A stretch of 64,000 nucleotides of DNA from Lactuca virosa (GCA_928212115.1 CAKMRJ010005523.1:106146706-106210705); one strand, 5' to 3'; numbered from the stretch's first letter, positions 44,988-56,917 are shown. The notes: generated by a model from the sequence alone, not told the origin. A program made the numbers and translations.

Positions 44988-45917
44988 TGTTGCAGGTGAT
45001 GAAAGCTTCAAGAACACTGATGAGAGAAAGAAGAAGAAGTGTTTTGGCTCTTTTGTGCGCGTAAAGTGAAAAATGAGGGATGAAAGGAGTTTATATAGGT
45101 TAGGAAAAACGGGTCGGATCAAAGGACAATAATGGAATCCAGATATGGAAATGGGTCGCATTAACTGTGTTGTCGTTTTTGGTGTGAGTTGACCTGTGGT
45201 GACGAAAGTTTCTTTTGGCTCAAGGCAAAAAATAGAAACTGCCGTTTGAGTGATGGGATGTTTGCTTTTTCGAGACGTGCAATCATGGAGTGGATTTCAA
45301 GGGTGAAAGGATAGGTACCGACAAAAGTAACCGTTGGAAAACGTTTCATCTTATAAACCTTTGGACTTCAACATGTATTTGATTTCGGAATGAATTGGTT
45401 CCGGAATGTTTTTGAAAATAGTTTCCGAACATGAAGAGTTCGGTATGAAATTTAATAGTTTTGGAACATGAAAAGGTTTTGAAGAGTGGTTCCGGAACAA
45501 AGCATATGAGCTTAAAATTTTCCGGAGTGATTTGAAAATTCCGGAGCAAAAAATTTGAAATTCCGGAATGAGAGTTGAGATGTTCCGAGGTGAATTTTGA
45601 AAGAATTTACGGAGTGTGATCTGAAAAACTTCCGGAGTGTAGAATTTAATACCGTTTCGGATTTGAATTCCGAGATGACCTTATGAAGTAAGTTCCGAGG
45701 TGAAAATTTTAACCAATGTAACTATATTGGCTATGGACTTCATATGATAAGATGAGCTGTACAACTTAAAACTCAAGTGGTGGTTAGAGAAAAAGACACA
45801 TAAAATGATCATATTTATTCTGAGAGGCAATAGTTCCGAGATGAGAAAACAATTTTGAATTAGGAACTAATTTTCTTTCTGATGTTTCCATCAGAGAGTG
45901 CAAGCCTCTTGAAAAAA
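44988..45917 (-). other. Copia-B spacer between RNase H and the extra frame, with TTCCGGA-rich repeats
   Basis: Non-coding. From about 45370 to 45700 words such as TTCCGGAATG, TTCCGGAGTG and TTCCGAGGTG recur every 20-40 bases in a degenerate array. A TATATAGG lies near 45091-45100 in plus orientation; in element sense the sequence CCTATATAAACTCC lies about 100 bases upstream of the ATG at 44987 and could act as an internal TATA box for the extra frame. Confidence 0.6.
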
Positions 45918-46349
45918 CTAAGGATCAGGCATCATCATACCCATTTTGTTCAGAAAACCATTAAATTTGGTTTCGTGTAATGCCTTAGTAAATACATCAG
46001 CAATCTCATCGTCAGATGGAACAAAAATAAGTTCGTCGTTACCATTTAAAACATGATCTTTAATGAAATGGTACCGTATGTCGATGTGCTTTGTCATAGA
46101 GTGCTGAATTTGATTGTACGAAATAGCAATGGCACTTTGAGAATCACAATATATAGGAATTTGTTGAAACCGGTAACCATAATCCAGGAGCTGAGATTTC
46201 ATCCAGAGAACTTGAGATGTGCAACTAGCAGCAGCAATGTACTCTGCTTCGGATGTTGAGAGTGCAATGCAGTTTTGTTTCTTAGATGACCGGCTAACCA
46301 AACGACCACCTAAAAACTGACAGCCACCAGATGTGCTTTTTATGTCCAA
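45918..46349 (-). pseudogene. Copia-B RNase H
   Basis: A 143-codon frame with the copia RNase H blocks MDIKSTSGGCQFLGGRLVSR, SKKQNCIALSTSEAEYIAAA, YCDSQSAIAISYN and TKHIDIRYHFIKDHV, ending FLNKMGMMMPDP and a stop. It degrades the RNA strand during reverse transcription. It is joined upstream to the reverse transcriptase by a short frame containing NSNYGGLQLD. Confidence 0.93.
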
Positions 46350-47857
46350 TTGAAGACCACCATAGTTTGAATTGGAGTATGCTTGAGGTAGGAAACTCTC
46401 ATTTGTTGGGTACCAGATTCCGAGATTCTTTGTACCTTTGAGGTATCAGAATATTTGCTTAACAGCCAAAAGATGAGACATCTTTGGATTGACTTGAAAT
46501 CTAACACACAAGCATGTTGAAAACATGATGTCCGGACGACTTTCTGTGAGATAGAGCAGGGATCCAATCATTCCTCTGTACTTCTTTTCATCAACTGCTA
46601 CACCTGAAGGGTCCGAAAAGATCTTGTGTCCGAAACCCATTGGTACCTTGGCTGAGGCACAGGTGTCCATTGAGTACTTTTTGAGGAGTTCTGAAATGTA
46701 CTTCTCTTGGTGAATGAAAATTCCTTTGTTGGTCTGTTTGACTTGGAGACCAAGAAATAAGCTTAATTCCCGATTCATACTCATTTGAAATCTACTGACC
46801 ATTAACTTAGCAAAGTCAGCAACCATTGATGGCTCGGTGGATCCGAAAATGATGTCGTCAACATAAATTTGGACCAGCATGAGATGTTTTCCATTTGACC
46901 TTCGGAACAGAGTAGGATCTAGAATTCTTCATTGAAAGCCTGAACGCTTGAGAAAGTCGGTAAGTGTCTCGTATCATGCGTGAGGAGCTTGCTTAAGGCC
47001 ATAAACTGCTTTCCAGAGTGTGCAGCAGTAGTTCGGATATGATAGATTAACAAAACCGGGAGGCTGTTGAAGATATTCTTCAGTATCAAGTTCACCATTT
47101 AGAAAAGCACTTTTGACATCCATCTGGTAAACCTTGAAGCCTTTGTGAGCAACATAAGCAAGAAAGATTCGGATGGCTTCAAGACGGGCAACATGAGCAA
47201 AGGTCTTATCGTAGTCAAGCCCTTCAATCTGTGTGAATCCTTTAGCCACCAATCTTTCTTTGTTTCGAATAATGACTCGTGCATCGTTTAGTTTGTTCCG
47301 AAACACCCATCTAGTACCAACAATGCGATGATTTTGAGGAGGAGGTACGAGAGTCCAAACTTCATTTTTATCAAATTCTAACAATTCTTCTTGCATGGCT
47401 GTAATCCAATCAGCATGTTCAAGTGCTTCTTTGATGGATTTGGGTTCAACCATTGAGATAAATGCCGAGAAATGAGATTCATTTTCAACACTTGTGGCAG
47501 AGCGAGTTTGTACACCAGCGTTTGGGTTTCCAATAACTTCGTTCGGAGGATGATCCTTAGTCCAAACATGTAATCTCGGAAGTTCTTGTGCAATAGATGT
47601 TCCAATATCAACAATGGGGTTGTGTTGCTCCCCCTGAATAGTTTGAACATGTGGATGGTGCTCCCCCTGAACTTCTGAACCGGATAGGTTGACGTCATCA
47701 TCAGGTGGGAAATCGAATAAATTTGCATCATCATCGATGTTGATAGGATTGGAGTCGAATTCAACAGCTCCATATTGAAATCCATCCACATTTGATTCAA
47801 GGGAAGGTTAACCATTCTCCCCCTCAACCTGAGAAGGTTGAAACGGTCCGTAATCAA
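46350..47857 (-). pseudogene. Copia-B reverse transcriptase
   Basis: The N-terminal linker carries GVQTRSATSVENESHFSAFI (47500 region). The polymerase shows EALEHADWITAMQEELLEF, WVFRNKLNDA, ARLEAIRIFLAYVAHKGFKV, YQMDVKSAFLNGELDTEEYL, QQPPGFV and LWKAVYGLKQAP, and after a stop at 46974 the catalytic IYVDDIIFGSTEP (about 46875-46840), which is intact. KYRGMIGSLLYLTESRPDIM follows. Copia order, with integrase before reverse transcriptase, is kept. Stops near 46974, 46935 and 46446 are visible. Confidence 0.94.
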
Positions 47858-49061
47858 ATGGAGGAAGACTGGGTGTCGGACCAGAAACGTTTTGGGAGAC
47901 TAGAGCTTTGGATATGGTTTGTCTTGTTCAAGATTCCAAATCAAGAGTCGTTTCTGAGGGTCCGAACAATGTCTCAAAGTCAACTTCATAGATTGTTTGC
48001 TGGTTCGGACATCTTGGCGCTGGAGCATCGGACTCCATGGTGTGAGTTGTAACATGGGTTGGGCCAAAGTTCAGAACGAAATTGTCATCAAAGGTAACGT
48101 GAAAACTTTCTTGTAGAACACGAGTTCGCCGATTAAGAACTCGATAGGCCTTTGATTTAGCAGAGTATCCCAGAAATATGGCTTCATCAGCTTTGGGTTG
48201 GAACTTGGTAAGTTGATCACGGTTATTCTTGATGAAGCATCTACATCTGAAAACGTGAAGAAACGAGATAGTTGGATTCCGACCGTCCACGGCTTCATAC
48301 GGTGTTTTGTTGATGCATCGATTGATGATACTTCTATTCTGAGTAAAGCATGCTGTAGAAACAGCTTCAGCCCAAAGATAGAGTGGAAGATTTGCAAAGT
48401 TGAGCATGGATCGAGCAGCTTCAACAAGTAGTCTGTTTTGTCGTTCGACTACACCATTTTGTTGAGGAGTGTATGGAGCAGAAAAATTGTGGTTGATACC
48501 CTTCTCGGTGAGGAAGTTTTCAATGGTATAATTTGTGAATTCCAAACCATTGTCACTTCGGATTCTCCTTACTGGTAGTTTGATGAGAACTTCAATTCCT
48601 TTGATAAAGTTGATGAGTTCGGAGGCTGTTTCATATTTGAGCCTTAGGAAGAAGAGCCAGGTGAACCTAGTAAAGTCATCCACAATCACAAGAATGTATT
48701 TTTTGTGATTCGAACTCTCTACTGTTAAAGGTCCACACAGATCAATGTGTAGAAGTTTTAATGGCTCCGAGATTGATTTTTCTATCATGACGGGATGACC
48801 CTTCTTTGACTACTTTCCACACTCACATGCAGCACATAAATGATCATTTTTGAACTTGAGGAGTGGCAAAACTCTGACCATTTCACCGGAAACAAGATCA
48901 TTCATATATCTAAAGTTCAGATGAGCAAGCCTCATATGCCATAACCAACTGACGCCAGGAATAGCTTTTGAGAGTAAGCAGATTTGGGGCTATCCAATGA
49001 TCATGTTGATATCAAGAGGATACATGTTCTTGTTGCGATTTGACTTGATCAAGCATTCCTT
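47858..49061 (-). pseudogene. Copia-B integrase with pre-integrase zinc domain
   Basis: The pre-integrase domain (about 48960-48810) has RLAHLNFRYMNDLVSGE and CAACECGK, stop, the HHCC-type zinc site. The core frame (48788-47928) shows LHIDLCGPLTVESSNHKKYI, IRSDNGLEFTNYTIENFL and YTPQQNGVVERQNRLLVEAA, so both catalytic Asp and the Glu are present. AVSTACFTQNRSIINR and PYEAVDGRNPTISFLHVFRC are typical copia features. Its partner fragment in copia-A is far more decayed. Confidence 0.94.
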
Positions 49062-49376
49062 TCAATCTTCAGACATAACGTAGTTGTGTTTCTTGCAGAA
49101 TTCAACTCGACGATTTGTATCAGTGAGTTGGGCCAAACTTATCAAATTATGCTTCAAGTCAGCTACATATGCCACATTTGAAATGGAGAAGTTGCCATTT
49201 GTAAGGATGCCATAACCTCGGATCTGAGAATTGGAGTTGTTGACATACGTCACATAGCCAACATTTGGTGAAAGTTTGAGATCTTGCAGAAAGTCCTTCT
49301 GCCCCGTCATGTGCATGGAGCAAGCACTATCAATATACCACATTGTCTCTTGCTCCGAAGCACAGAGTGCCTTCAA
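49062..49376 (-). pseudogene. Copia-B protease region
   Basis: MWYIDSACSMHMTGQKDFLQ is the copia aspartic-protease site with DSG altered to DSA. GYGILTNGNFSISNVAYVAD and LKHNLISLAQL follow. It corresponds to the copia-A frame at 23201-22767. Confidence 0.9.
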
Positions 49377-49447
49377 AATTAGTGAGTTGTGGATTTTTTA
49401 GGCTCCAAGTTAGGTTTTGGGACAAAGGCACGAGTCTTAGGCTTCGG

Positions 49448-49975
49448 TAGGGCTGTAAACGAACTGAACGTTCAACGAACTGTTCGGGAACCGTTCGGCG
49501 GGAAGTTCGTTTATGTTCGTTTATTTAATAAAGGAACGAACATGAACAAAAATTGTCGTTCGTTTAGTTAAACGAACGAACATGAATAATGGTCTCGTTC
49601 GTTCAATTATGTTCGTGAATGTTCGTTTATTTTTTTTGTTTACGTTTGTTTATATTCGTTCATCTAACTTCCTTTTATGTTCATATATGCTTAATTGTGT
49701 TTGATTATATTAATATATCATATGTTCATATATGTTCATTTATGTATTTTTTTTATCTTTGTTCATTTATGTTCGTTCGTTTATGTTCGTTTAGCATGTT
49801 CATGAACATAAACGAACGAACATGAACAATGTAATTTTTTAAATGAACAAACATGAACAAGAAAACTCGTTCGTTTATTCATTCGTGTTCGTTTATTTGT
49901 TCGACTAACTTAAACGAACGAACATGAACAAGTCTCGTGTTCATTGTCGTTGTTCGGTTCGTTCGTTTAGCCCTA
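49448..49975. mobile_element. hAT-type MITE, 528 bp, inserted in copia-B
   Basis: Inverted ends are TAGGGCTGTAAACGAAC on the left and TAGGGCTAAACGAACGAAC read inward from the right. The interior is full of GTTCGTTTA and its complement, and has no coding capacity. The flanks still read as copia-B spacer (KPKTRAFVPKPN on one side, AQKSHTKHT on the other). No clean 8-bp duplication could be found, only a loose GCTTCGG/GCTTGGT similarity. Confidence 0.78.
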
Positions 49976-51551
49976 GGTATGCTTGGTGTGTGACTTTTGA
50001 GCAACAAATGGCTTGGAAGATTTGTTCCAAGAATCCTTAGGAAACAAGCAGAAGGCCATGGTTCTTCATCTTCCATAGATATTCATAACGAGATTCGGAA
50101 CAACTTTCTTCGGACATTCAACTTCCGGAGTAATGACAACTACTGTGTCTTCCGGATTCGCAGTTTCATCATTGTGTTTTTTAACTTTCCAAACAAGATT
50201 TTGTTTTGAAGAGATTGTTGTCTTAACAGTTTTTGCTTTGGTTGATGGTACATTTGGTTTTGAAAGTTGAGGTTTGAAATTATACCATCAGCTTTGGCAA
50301 TGAAAACAGATGAAACAGTCCGAGGAGAGTTGGTTCAGACAAATTTGGTGCTTACAATTGACTTTTTCGGGGTGGGATTGACCACTTTCTTTTGTTCTAC
50401 AAGACTGGGAGAATTGGAAGGTTTCTTGAGGATCTTAGTAGGTGTGAAGGTGTTTTGACTATGAGTTGATGACTGAGTATTCTGAGGTACACTCTTTTTG
50501 GAGTTCTCAAGGAATCTAGAATTTTGTCTTGACTTAACTTCCTTTTTGTGAGCATTTCGGGCTTCTATCTTAGGATTGAAAATATCCTATTCAACATGGG
50601 CTTTCTTTTGGAATGAGGCAAAGATTTGGAAGTTTGTCCTACTGAAGGATTGTTGAACACATGCTTAATTGGAACTAGTTTTGTTTTGGAAATCACTTGA
50701 GGTTCAGAATCACATGAGATTGACTCATGAAGGTTACTATCTAAAGATGCCCAAACACACTCTGACAGTTCAGGTCCAGTTGATTACTGAAAAATTTCCT
50801 CAACAACACAGTTGTTAGGAGGGTTGTGGTTCAGATTTTGAACAACAGAATTTGGGATACTAGAGTGGAGTTCCGAGGTCCGATTCAGGTCCAGGTCTAT
50901 CAGAGGCGGAAATTGCGTGGAATCGGGACACTTGACAACAATAGGCTTAAACTCATGAATCAAAGATGCAAAATGGTAAGAAGTCTCAGGAAGGGGTGAT
51001 AAGGAAGAAATAGGAGTATCTGAATGTTTAATGTTTGGAACATATCCCATAAAAGTCAGATTTTGTAACTCCTTCAAAGGACGAACAACTGGTTTCGGAA
51101 ACTCGCAATCGTGACCAAGAGCTTTTGACCAAGGATGACGAAAATTATGAGTCATCCGTTCATTTGCTTCAAGAATGTCTATGGAATGGTTCATAGCATC
51201 AGTTTTAGCATTGAGACGTTTGTTATCAGAAATTAAAACATTTCTATCAGAATAAGTGATTTCACATTTGTCTTTAAGAATTATACATTCATCTTGTGAC
51301 ATTACAAGCTCTCGTTCTAAAGACTCTATTTTCAAATTCTTATCCTCAAAACGTAATCTAAGACGACTTAATTCACTTTCCTTCTTCTTACTGACTTCTA
51401 TGGCTAACTCATAGGCTTTGTAAATGATGTTTATATCTAATTGGATATGGGTTAGAAATGGTTCACAAAGAGACAAGTCAAAATTATTATTAGTAATCAC
51501 AGATTTTACCTGTTGAACGATGCTTCTACCTGGTGGATCGTTGGTAGCCAT
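49976..51551 (-). pseudogene. Copia-B spacer region between zinc knuckle and protease
   Basis: The frame at 51551-50784 (255 codons) starts MATNDPPGRSIVQQVKSVIT and has a long heptad-rich helix (SKKKESELSRLRLRFEDKNL to LERELVMSQDECIILKDKCE), so a coiled coil is likely, followed by a Ser/Pro-rich part. Below 50784 the frame is broken. Similar spacers sit at the same place in copia-A. The function of this segment is not known to me. Confidence 0.75.
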
Positions 51552-52120
51552 GTAACAGTAGTTTGGCTCAGCATCTTCATCATCTCTTTCGGACCCAGAC
51601 GACCAGTAGCCTTCTTCACATTCAATTTATTGTTGATCCATAAGACACATGTTTCTGCCAGTGGTTACCTCATCATCATCTCCAGACGACCAATATCCTT
51701 CCATATCCCTTGACACAGTTGTAACAAAGGCTTTTTCATTTTCTGCCATTTCTTGAGCTCATCATGCATAATAAGCAGAGTCCTTGATCTTGGGTTTCTG
51801 TGGGACTTCGGCTAAACAATATTTGGAAAAGTGGTTTGCATGGCCACAGTTGTGACATACAATCTTGGGTTTTTCAGACTTCGGAATCTGTGGTGGTTCC
51901 GAGGTGTGATTCGGAGTAGGAAGATTTGGCTTGTAGGCTGGTGGGTTTTCGGAAGGTTTGTGGTGAGGTGCTTGAAAACGGTTGTTTTGGTGAGGAGTTT
52001 CGAATCTGTTGGTGTGAGTCTTATTGAAAGGACGGTTGTATTTCATGGAGAGTAGGACAAAATCTTGTTGGAAACGTAGTTCGGAGTCCATTTCTTAAGG
52101 CTAAAGATCATCCATAGATT
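51552..52120 (-). pseudogene. Copia-B gag C-terminal zinc knuckle
   Basis: The frame at 52091-51762 has a basic Pro/His/Asn-rich stretch (NRFETPHQNNRFQAPHHKPS), then a single CCHC knuckle CHNCGHANHFSKYC and AEVPQKPKIKDSAYYA. The knuckle binds nucleic acid in the capsid. It is separated from the gag core by a stop and a short shift. Confidence 0.88.
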
Positions 52121-52125
52121 GACGG

Positions 52126-52962
52126 TTAGAGTTTTTTGAGAGCAGGAACGGTTGGAGGTGAGGTTTGAACAGGAGGAATAAAAGGAACAACAGCTGTGAG
52201 GGGGTCCGAAACGGTTGGGTTTGAGGTTTGTGGATCATAGGAACTGACTAGAGCTAAAGGACCTCTAGTAAGTTCGCGTAAAGTTTGTGCAACATTTGAC
52301 TCATGACCTTGAAGCTCATCGAAAAGTTGATAGAGCTTGAGCTTTTTCAGAGACCCATTGCTCTGAAGACATGATTTCACATTTCCCCATCCTTTTTCGA
52401 GACTGTTAATGAACTTGAGATTATACTCAAGTGGAGTTTGGACTATCCCATGTGCTGTCATGTTGTTGAAAACGATCCGGTATCTATTTGAAGCTGAGGC
52501 AACAGATTCACCAGGTGTTGTAGTGAAAGTGTCGAACTCATTGACAACCGAAGTCAAACTCTTATCCTTCATGTTCTCTGACCCTTCAAATAAATCTTGA
52601 AGTGTGTCCCAAATCTCTTTTGCGGACATGCACAGTTTGATGTGCTCAAAGAGAGAAGGTGGAACACCAAACACCATTTCTGAAAAGGAAACTTGATCAG
52701 CATGTAACTTTTCAAGATCATCAGCAGTGAGAGGTCCTTGTCGTTGTTGATCCTGTCCCAAGAGAGTTGCATCAGCATCTCTAACAATGGTTCGAACTGG
52801 AACATGAGGACCTTCTTTAACGGATCTCCAGATAGATTCACCTTTTTCTTTTCCAAGTAAAAATATTTCCATTCTGACTTTCCAGTGATCATATTCTTCA
52901 ACAACTAGTAGTGGGGCACGTGTAGGGCAACCCACGCTATTTGCTATTTGCATTGAGTACAT
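52126..52962 (-). CDS. Copia-B gag core
   Basis: A 278-codon open frame from ATG 52962. The LVVEEYDHWKVRMEIFLLGK start, AKEIWDTLQDLFEGSENMKD, FTTTPGESVASASNRYRIVF and LKFINSLEKGWGNVKSCLQS, together with a C-terminal LYQLFDELQGHESNV, are the classical copia gag (UBN2-type) blocks. It forms the particle shell. This module alone in copia-B is free of internal stops. Confidence 0.92.
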   Translation of the reverse strand: MYSMQIANSVGCPTRAPLLVVEEYDHWKVRMEIFLLGKEKGESIWRSVKEGPHVPVRTIVRDADATLLGQDQQRQGPLTADDLEKLHADQVSFSEMVFGVPPSLFEHIKLCMSAKEIWDTLQDLFEGSENMKDKSLTSVVNEFDTFTTTPGESVASASNRYRIVFNNMTAHGIVQTPLEYNLKFINSLEKGWGNVKSCLQSNGSLKKLKLYQLFDELQGHESNVAQTLRELTRGPLALVSSYDPQTSNPTVSDPLTAVVPFIPPVQTSPPTVPALKKL

Positions 52963-53116
52963 TTATTGAGAATTACAAGTAACCATTGAAGTTAAGATAT
53001 ATTGAGCAAAAGTGGTATATAGAAGAACTTTTATCCTGAACACAGAAATGATCGAAATACCAAGATAATCTCGAGTCAACTATAATATGTTCTTATGGAT
53101 TCAAAGTACAACCACT

Positions 53117-53132
53117 CAAGCTCTGATACCAA
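53117..53132 (-). other. Primer-binding site of copia-B (initiator tRNA-Met)
   Basis: In element sense TTGGTATCAGAGCTTG directly follows the 5' LTR end TTCACAA. Confidence 0.92.
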
Positions 53133-53133
53133 T

Positions 53134-53764
53134 TGTGAAAACAAGGATCTAATTGTGCAGGGACAAGGATTGAAAACTCAAACCTTGAGCTAATGCTTAA
53201 GATCAATGTCTGCTTCAGATTAGTAGTTCCAGTCAAGTCTGGCAAGACCAGTCAAGACTGAATATAAGAATCAACAAAGTATTTCAAGCATTAAATATAA
53301 GACTGTGAATATGATCAAGTAAAGACAATAAATGAACACAAGGAATGTTTGAAAGATAGATTAGAGAGAAAGGTGTAAGTGAAGTAAATGTGAAAATGTC
53401 TATCTTTGGTGGAACAGTCTGTCATTTGATATTGTCATTGAATGCTCCTTATATAGGAGAATAAGATACATCGTACAAACCATTAACATACATAGGATCG
53501 GATAATAGAGTTACTCCTGACACTCTGATTATGTAAGTTTACAAAAGAGACTAAGTCCTATGATACGTTACATCAAACAAAATGACAAAGTTAATTAATA
53601 CAGACGGACAAATGGATTCGGACATGCACGAATCTTCACTCCGGACACCAAACAAACTCCGGACCACAAGTTGACTCCGGACTAAGAACTGACTTCGGAA
53701 CTAGGCTGACTCCGGAACATACAAAGGATAGAGATTGCTAGAGGTTCACTTTCAGTTTCCAACA
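53134..53764 (-). repeat. 5' LTR of copia-B (631 bp)
   Basis: Equal in length to the 3' LTR. The TATA box in element sense is the complement of 53448-53455 (TATATAAG). ACTCCGGA-type words recur at about 53637-53720. Confidence 0.95.
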
Positions 53765-54263
53765 GGACTTCATGCCTATTCTTTAGGACAATCCTTAGGA
53801 ATGAATGAATGATGAATAGATGACGTTTAGGGTAGATCCCTAAGAATAAAGATGATAATGGGGATGAGAAGTTGGGTTAATTTTTTGATGATGAAACATA
53901 ATAACTTTATTATTGTGGGTTGAAAACCCTATGTGCTCACCAGGTTTCCCAACCTGACCCACTCAGTTTATTTGTATCACAGGTGTCGATACGAAGCTAC
54001 ATTACACTGAGAGATTAAAGAAGATGTAAATCACTAGTGTAAATGAATGTAAGGTTTGTTTATGCTTATGTTTCTGTATTGACGATGACATCCCAAAGTT
54101 TTAATATAAACAAAAATACATTTTCTTCGAAAATGCTTTGATAATATATTTATCATGTTTTCTCAGAACAAATTCCGCAATATTATTCTTTAAAATGAAT
54201 ACTCTGATTTTCAAATAAGCATAAATAAATTTTTAAAATGACCATGAATTTGGGGATGTCACA
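53765..54263 (+). repeat. 5' LTR of Gypsy-3, second part (with the GGACT duplication copy)
   Basis: Continues the LTR after copia-B. It matches 58969-59468 and ends GGGGATGTCACA before the primer site. Confidence 0.93.
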
Positions 54264-54265
54264 GT

Positions 54266-54277
54266 TGGTATCAGAGC
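54266..54277 (+). other. Primer-binding site of Gypsy-3 (initiator tRNA-Met)
   Basis: TGGTATCAGAGC two bases after the 5' LTR. Confidence 0.93.
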
Positions 54278-54661
54278 ATTAGTTTAAGAAAACTAGGAAT
54301 AAGGATCTATTTCTAGACTTTAACTTAGAATGCTAAGCGATGATCATGAGGAGTGTGTCTAATATATTTTAGGTAGTACACCTGAATTGACACAAGCAGT
54401 AGCTTATTTAGGGAAAATGCCTAAAATGCTTTTATGTGATAAATGATTTGTCATGCTTTATGATGCTATCGTTTGATCGGATCTATGGTCTGTTGCCGAT
54501 CGGATCTGGAAACTTTATGTGTTTAGACTTCTAAATGTTTAATTACGGTATTAGAACTTGCATGTAACTTTTCAGAGTGATAAGGAGATTTATACGTCTG
54601 ATTCCCCTATCTAAATTCTCGTCACTGCACACCAAACGTCTGATTTGGTGTATAGATCAAA

Positions 54662-55870
54662 ATGGTGAGAACTCGCAGCGGATTAAGAAATGCTAATGGA
54701 AACCAACGGCCACGAGTGATTGAGCGTGCACCAGAGGTAGCAGCTGCACCCGATCCAATCACGATGGCAGGAGTCTAAGCAATGATTCGGGCTATGATGG
54801 CCGAACAAAGGGAGGAGATAAGGCAAATGTTGATTAATAGGGATGAACCTACTGTGCCTATTGTGCAGCCTGAACTGAATGAAGAACTATCAGAGGAGGG
54901 AAGTTACAGACGTACTGTGAGTCAAGTTGGACCCCGAGTGGTCAGGAGGAACGACCCGGACAGAAGGATTGACAGGGATGGGTGCATGCATAAGAACTTC
55001 TTGGGTGCCAAACCACCAAGTATTTCTGGAAGCCCAAATCCAGTGGAACTTATGGACTGGATCTCCGAGATGGAAATGGTATTTGAAAGCTGCAACTGTA
55101 GCGATAAGCAAAAGACCGTTTTTGCAGTCAGACAACTAAAGACCAGAGTTTTAAGTTGGTGAAAGTTGTTGGCAGATACAATTCCACAGGGAGAAGCCAT
55201 GTGGATGTCTTAGGAAGCATTCATGGAGCAGTTGAAAATGCAATACTACTTAGAGATAGATCTGATAGACCTAAACAACGAGTTTCAGAACCTGAAGAAA
55301 TGGAAGATGAGTATGTTACCGCATTCACCGAGAGGATGAAGCTATTCCCCTACATGGTGCTTACTGAACTCTCCAAGATATATAGGTTTGCTAATGGATT
55401 GCCAACAGACTTTGTCCCAGCGGTCAAAATGGCAACTACTTTGAAAACAGCCGTTAGAGCAGCTAAGAATGTAGAGACCCAAATAAAAGAAAATGGTCTA
55501 GAAAAAGATAAGGCGGGAGAAAAGAGGAAGATTGAGGTATCCTCAAGATCTGGCAAGAAGGGATGATTCTCAAAGTCTAACCTGGATGACCAAAAGTATG
55601 GAGCCAACTGGTGTGAAAAGTGAAAGAAGAAGCACTATGGGAGATGCGACGAAGAAGTGACTTGTTACAAGTGTGGGAGGATCGGTCACTATTCTAGAGA
55701 TTATACGATTAATGATAAGGTACGCTATGGATGCGGAGACAAGGGGCATATGTAAAGAGATTGCCCGAAGAAAAATGAAGCAGCAAGACCAAATATACCA
55801 CCGAAGCCAAAGGCAAGAGCATTCCAGATGATCCTTGATGAAGCAGGTGACAATGCAAGAGATCAGGAGT
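54662..55870 (+). pseudogene. Gypsy-3 gag with zinc knuckles
   Basis: ATG 54662 begins MVRTRSGLRNANGNQRPRVI. There is a stop at about 54776, then MIRAMMAEQREEIRQML, CMHKNFLGAKPPSISGSPNP and VELMDWISEMEMVFESCNCS. A TGA replaces the second Trp of the gag WW-type motif near 55159, followed by KLLADTIPQGEAMWMS and a stop. A frameshift near 55310 leads to YVTAFTERMKLFPYMVLTEL and TLKTAVRAAKNVETQIKENG, to a stop at 55566. Knuckles follow: CYKCGRIGHYSRDY (last Cys lost) and YGCGDKGHM, stop, RDC. It ends ARAFQMILDEAGDNARDQE at about 55870, just where a protease would start in complete relatives. Confidence 0.9.
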
Positions 55871-55875
55871 GAGGA

Positions 55876-55876
<1 letters not shown>

Positions 55877-55942
<66 letters not shown>
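55877..55942. repeat. (AT)n microsatellite at the truncation point of Gypsy-3
   Basis: About 33 AT units exactly between the end of gag and the 3' non-coding part. Confidence 0.95.
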
Positions 55943-55944
<2 letters not shown>

Positions 55945-56917
55945 AAAGATCGGGATATGAAGTAGCCATATAGATAATATCATGTGGTATAGCCTATTAT
56001 AAGAGGCCTAGTGTAGGGTGAACTTGAACATCGATGTAATCGTTTCAAGAAATAATATAAACCTTAGTTATGTTATCCAATGTGTTAAATGACTATGTGA
56101 AATTCTTGTATGGTGACCTAGAAAACTGCGAGACAATACTTGGGACGAGAATGAGTAGGTGTGAAAGGTAGTAAAGTCCTATACTACCAGAAGCACATTA
56201 CTCACACTTGGATCATGAAAAGTCACAAGGTTACCAAGGCGCTAGTAATTGATTTTGTTTGATTCATGTATGTTGTTACCATCATTTCGGTAATGACTAA
56301 GAAGATGAGTGTTATTCTGACCCTAATAGTCATATAATATCGAGCCCGACTAAGATATGTATTCTACATGGTTTAGAGAATCAAGTTCGATGTAGTATCT
56401 GACTTAAGCCAGAAGATTGAGGTGAAAGATAATCGAAGAGATCAGTAGAAGTATCGCGATCGTTGTTAAAGTAAAAAGCTTGTAGCTAGAAGTGTTGCAT
56501 GCTAGAATGTGATTATATCACATTAGAACATAAAGGAAGGTATATTCCATTCTGGAATTTGACTCTAAAAGACCTGAGTCTAAAAGCGTTGCATCATACG
56601 ATGAGAGGTCATTAGAACATGACCCATCGGTCTATTATTGTAATCGAATGAAAGAACTTATCTTAAGTATGTTAAGAAGAAGAAGGAGTCTCCAATAAGG
56701 ATCGATTTTGTAACTCGAAGGTTACGATTGAAAGTCCAACATAGTATAAAGAGCAGGTGCAAGATTGAGTACCGCCTACAGTCAAGAAGTCCACGAGTTA
56801 GATACTCATTCGAAGGAACATAGAAGTTACGGTTATTACCTAGGATGAAGAGATAATGTATGGAGTCATTATACAAGCCTTGTTTCATTGATGATTTCAG
56901 TACGTAATTATCCTAAG
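55943..56917 (+). other. Gypsy-3 internal region where pol is expected; no pol sequence seen
   Basis: Only short, unrecognised frames. No DSG, FIDD, YHPGKAN or integrase motif was found on either strand. It may be 3' non-coding sequence of the family or degraded filler. Confidence 0.6.

Larger units (their letters stand above)
28214..53764 (-). mobile_element. Copia-B: Ty1/copia retrotransposon with an extra 3' frame, inserted in Gypsy-3
   Basis: Minus-strand element with two 631-bp LTRs (53134-53764 and 28214-28844), beginning TGTTGGAA and ending TTCACA in element sense. It is flanked by a perfect 5-bp duplication, GGACT (28209-28213 and 53765-53769). In element order it has a tRNA-iMet primer site, gag, spacer, protease, integrase, reverse transcriptase and RNase H, then about 930 bp of non-coding DNA, then a large extra frame and a polypurine tract. 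Gypsy-2 (29618-41522) and a hAT-type MITE (49448-49975) are inserted in it; without them it is about 13.1 kb. The extra frame after pol recalls Sirevirus (SIRE/Maximus) elements. The LTRs are short for that group. Confidence 0.95.

Noticed and set aside
49440..49990. Eight-base target duplication for the second MITE
   Set aside because: GGCTTCGG and GGTATGCT do not match, and shifting the borders did not give a clean pair.
54266..54277. tRNA gene-like word TGGTATCAGAGC at several places
   Set aside because: These are primer-binding sites next to LTRs; no cloverleaf surrounds them.
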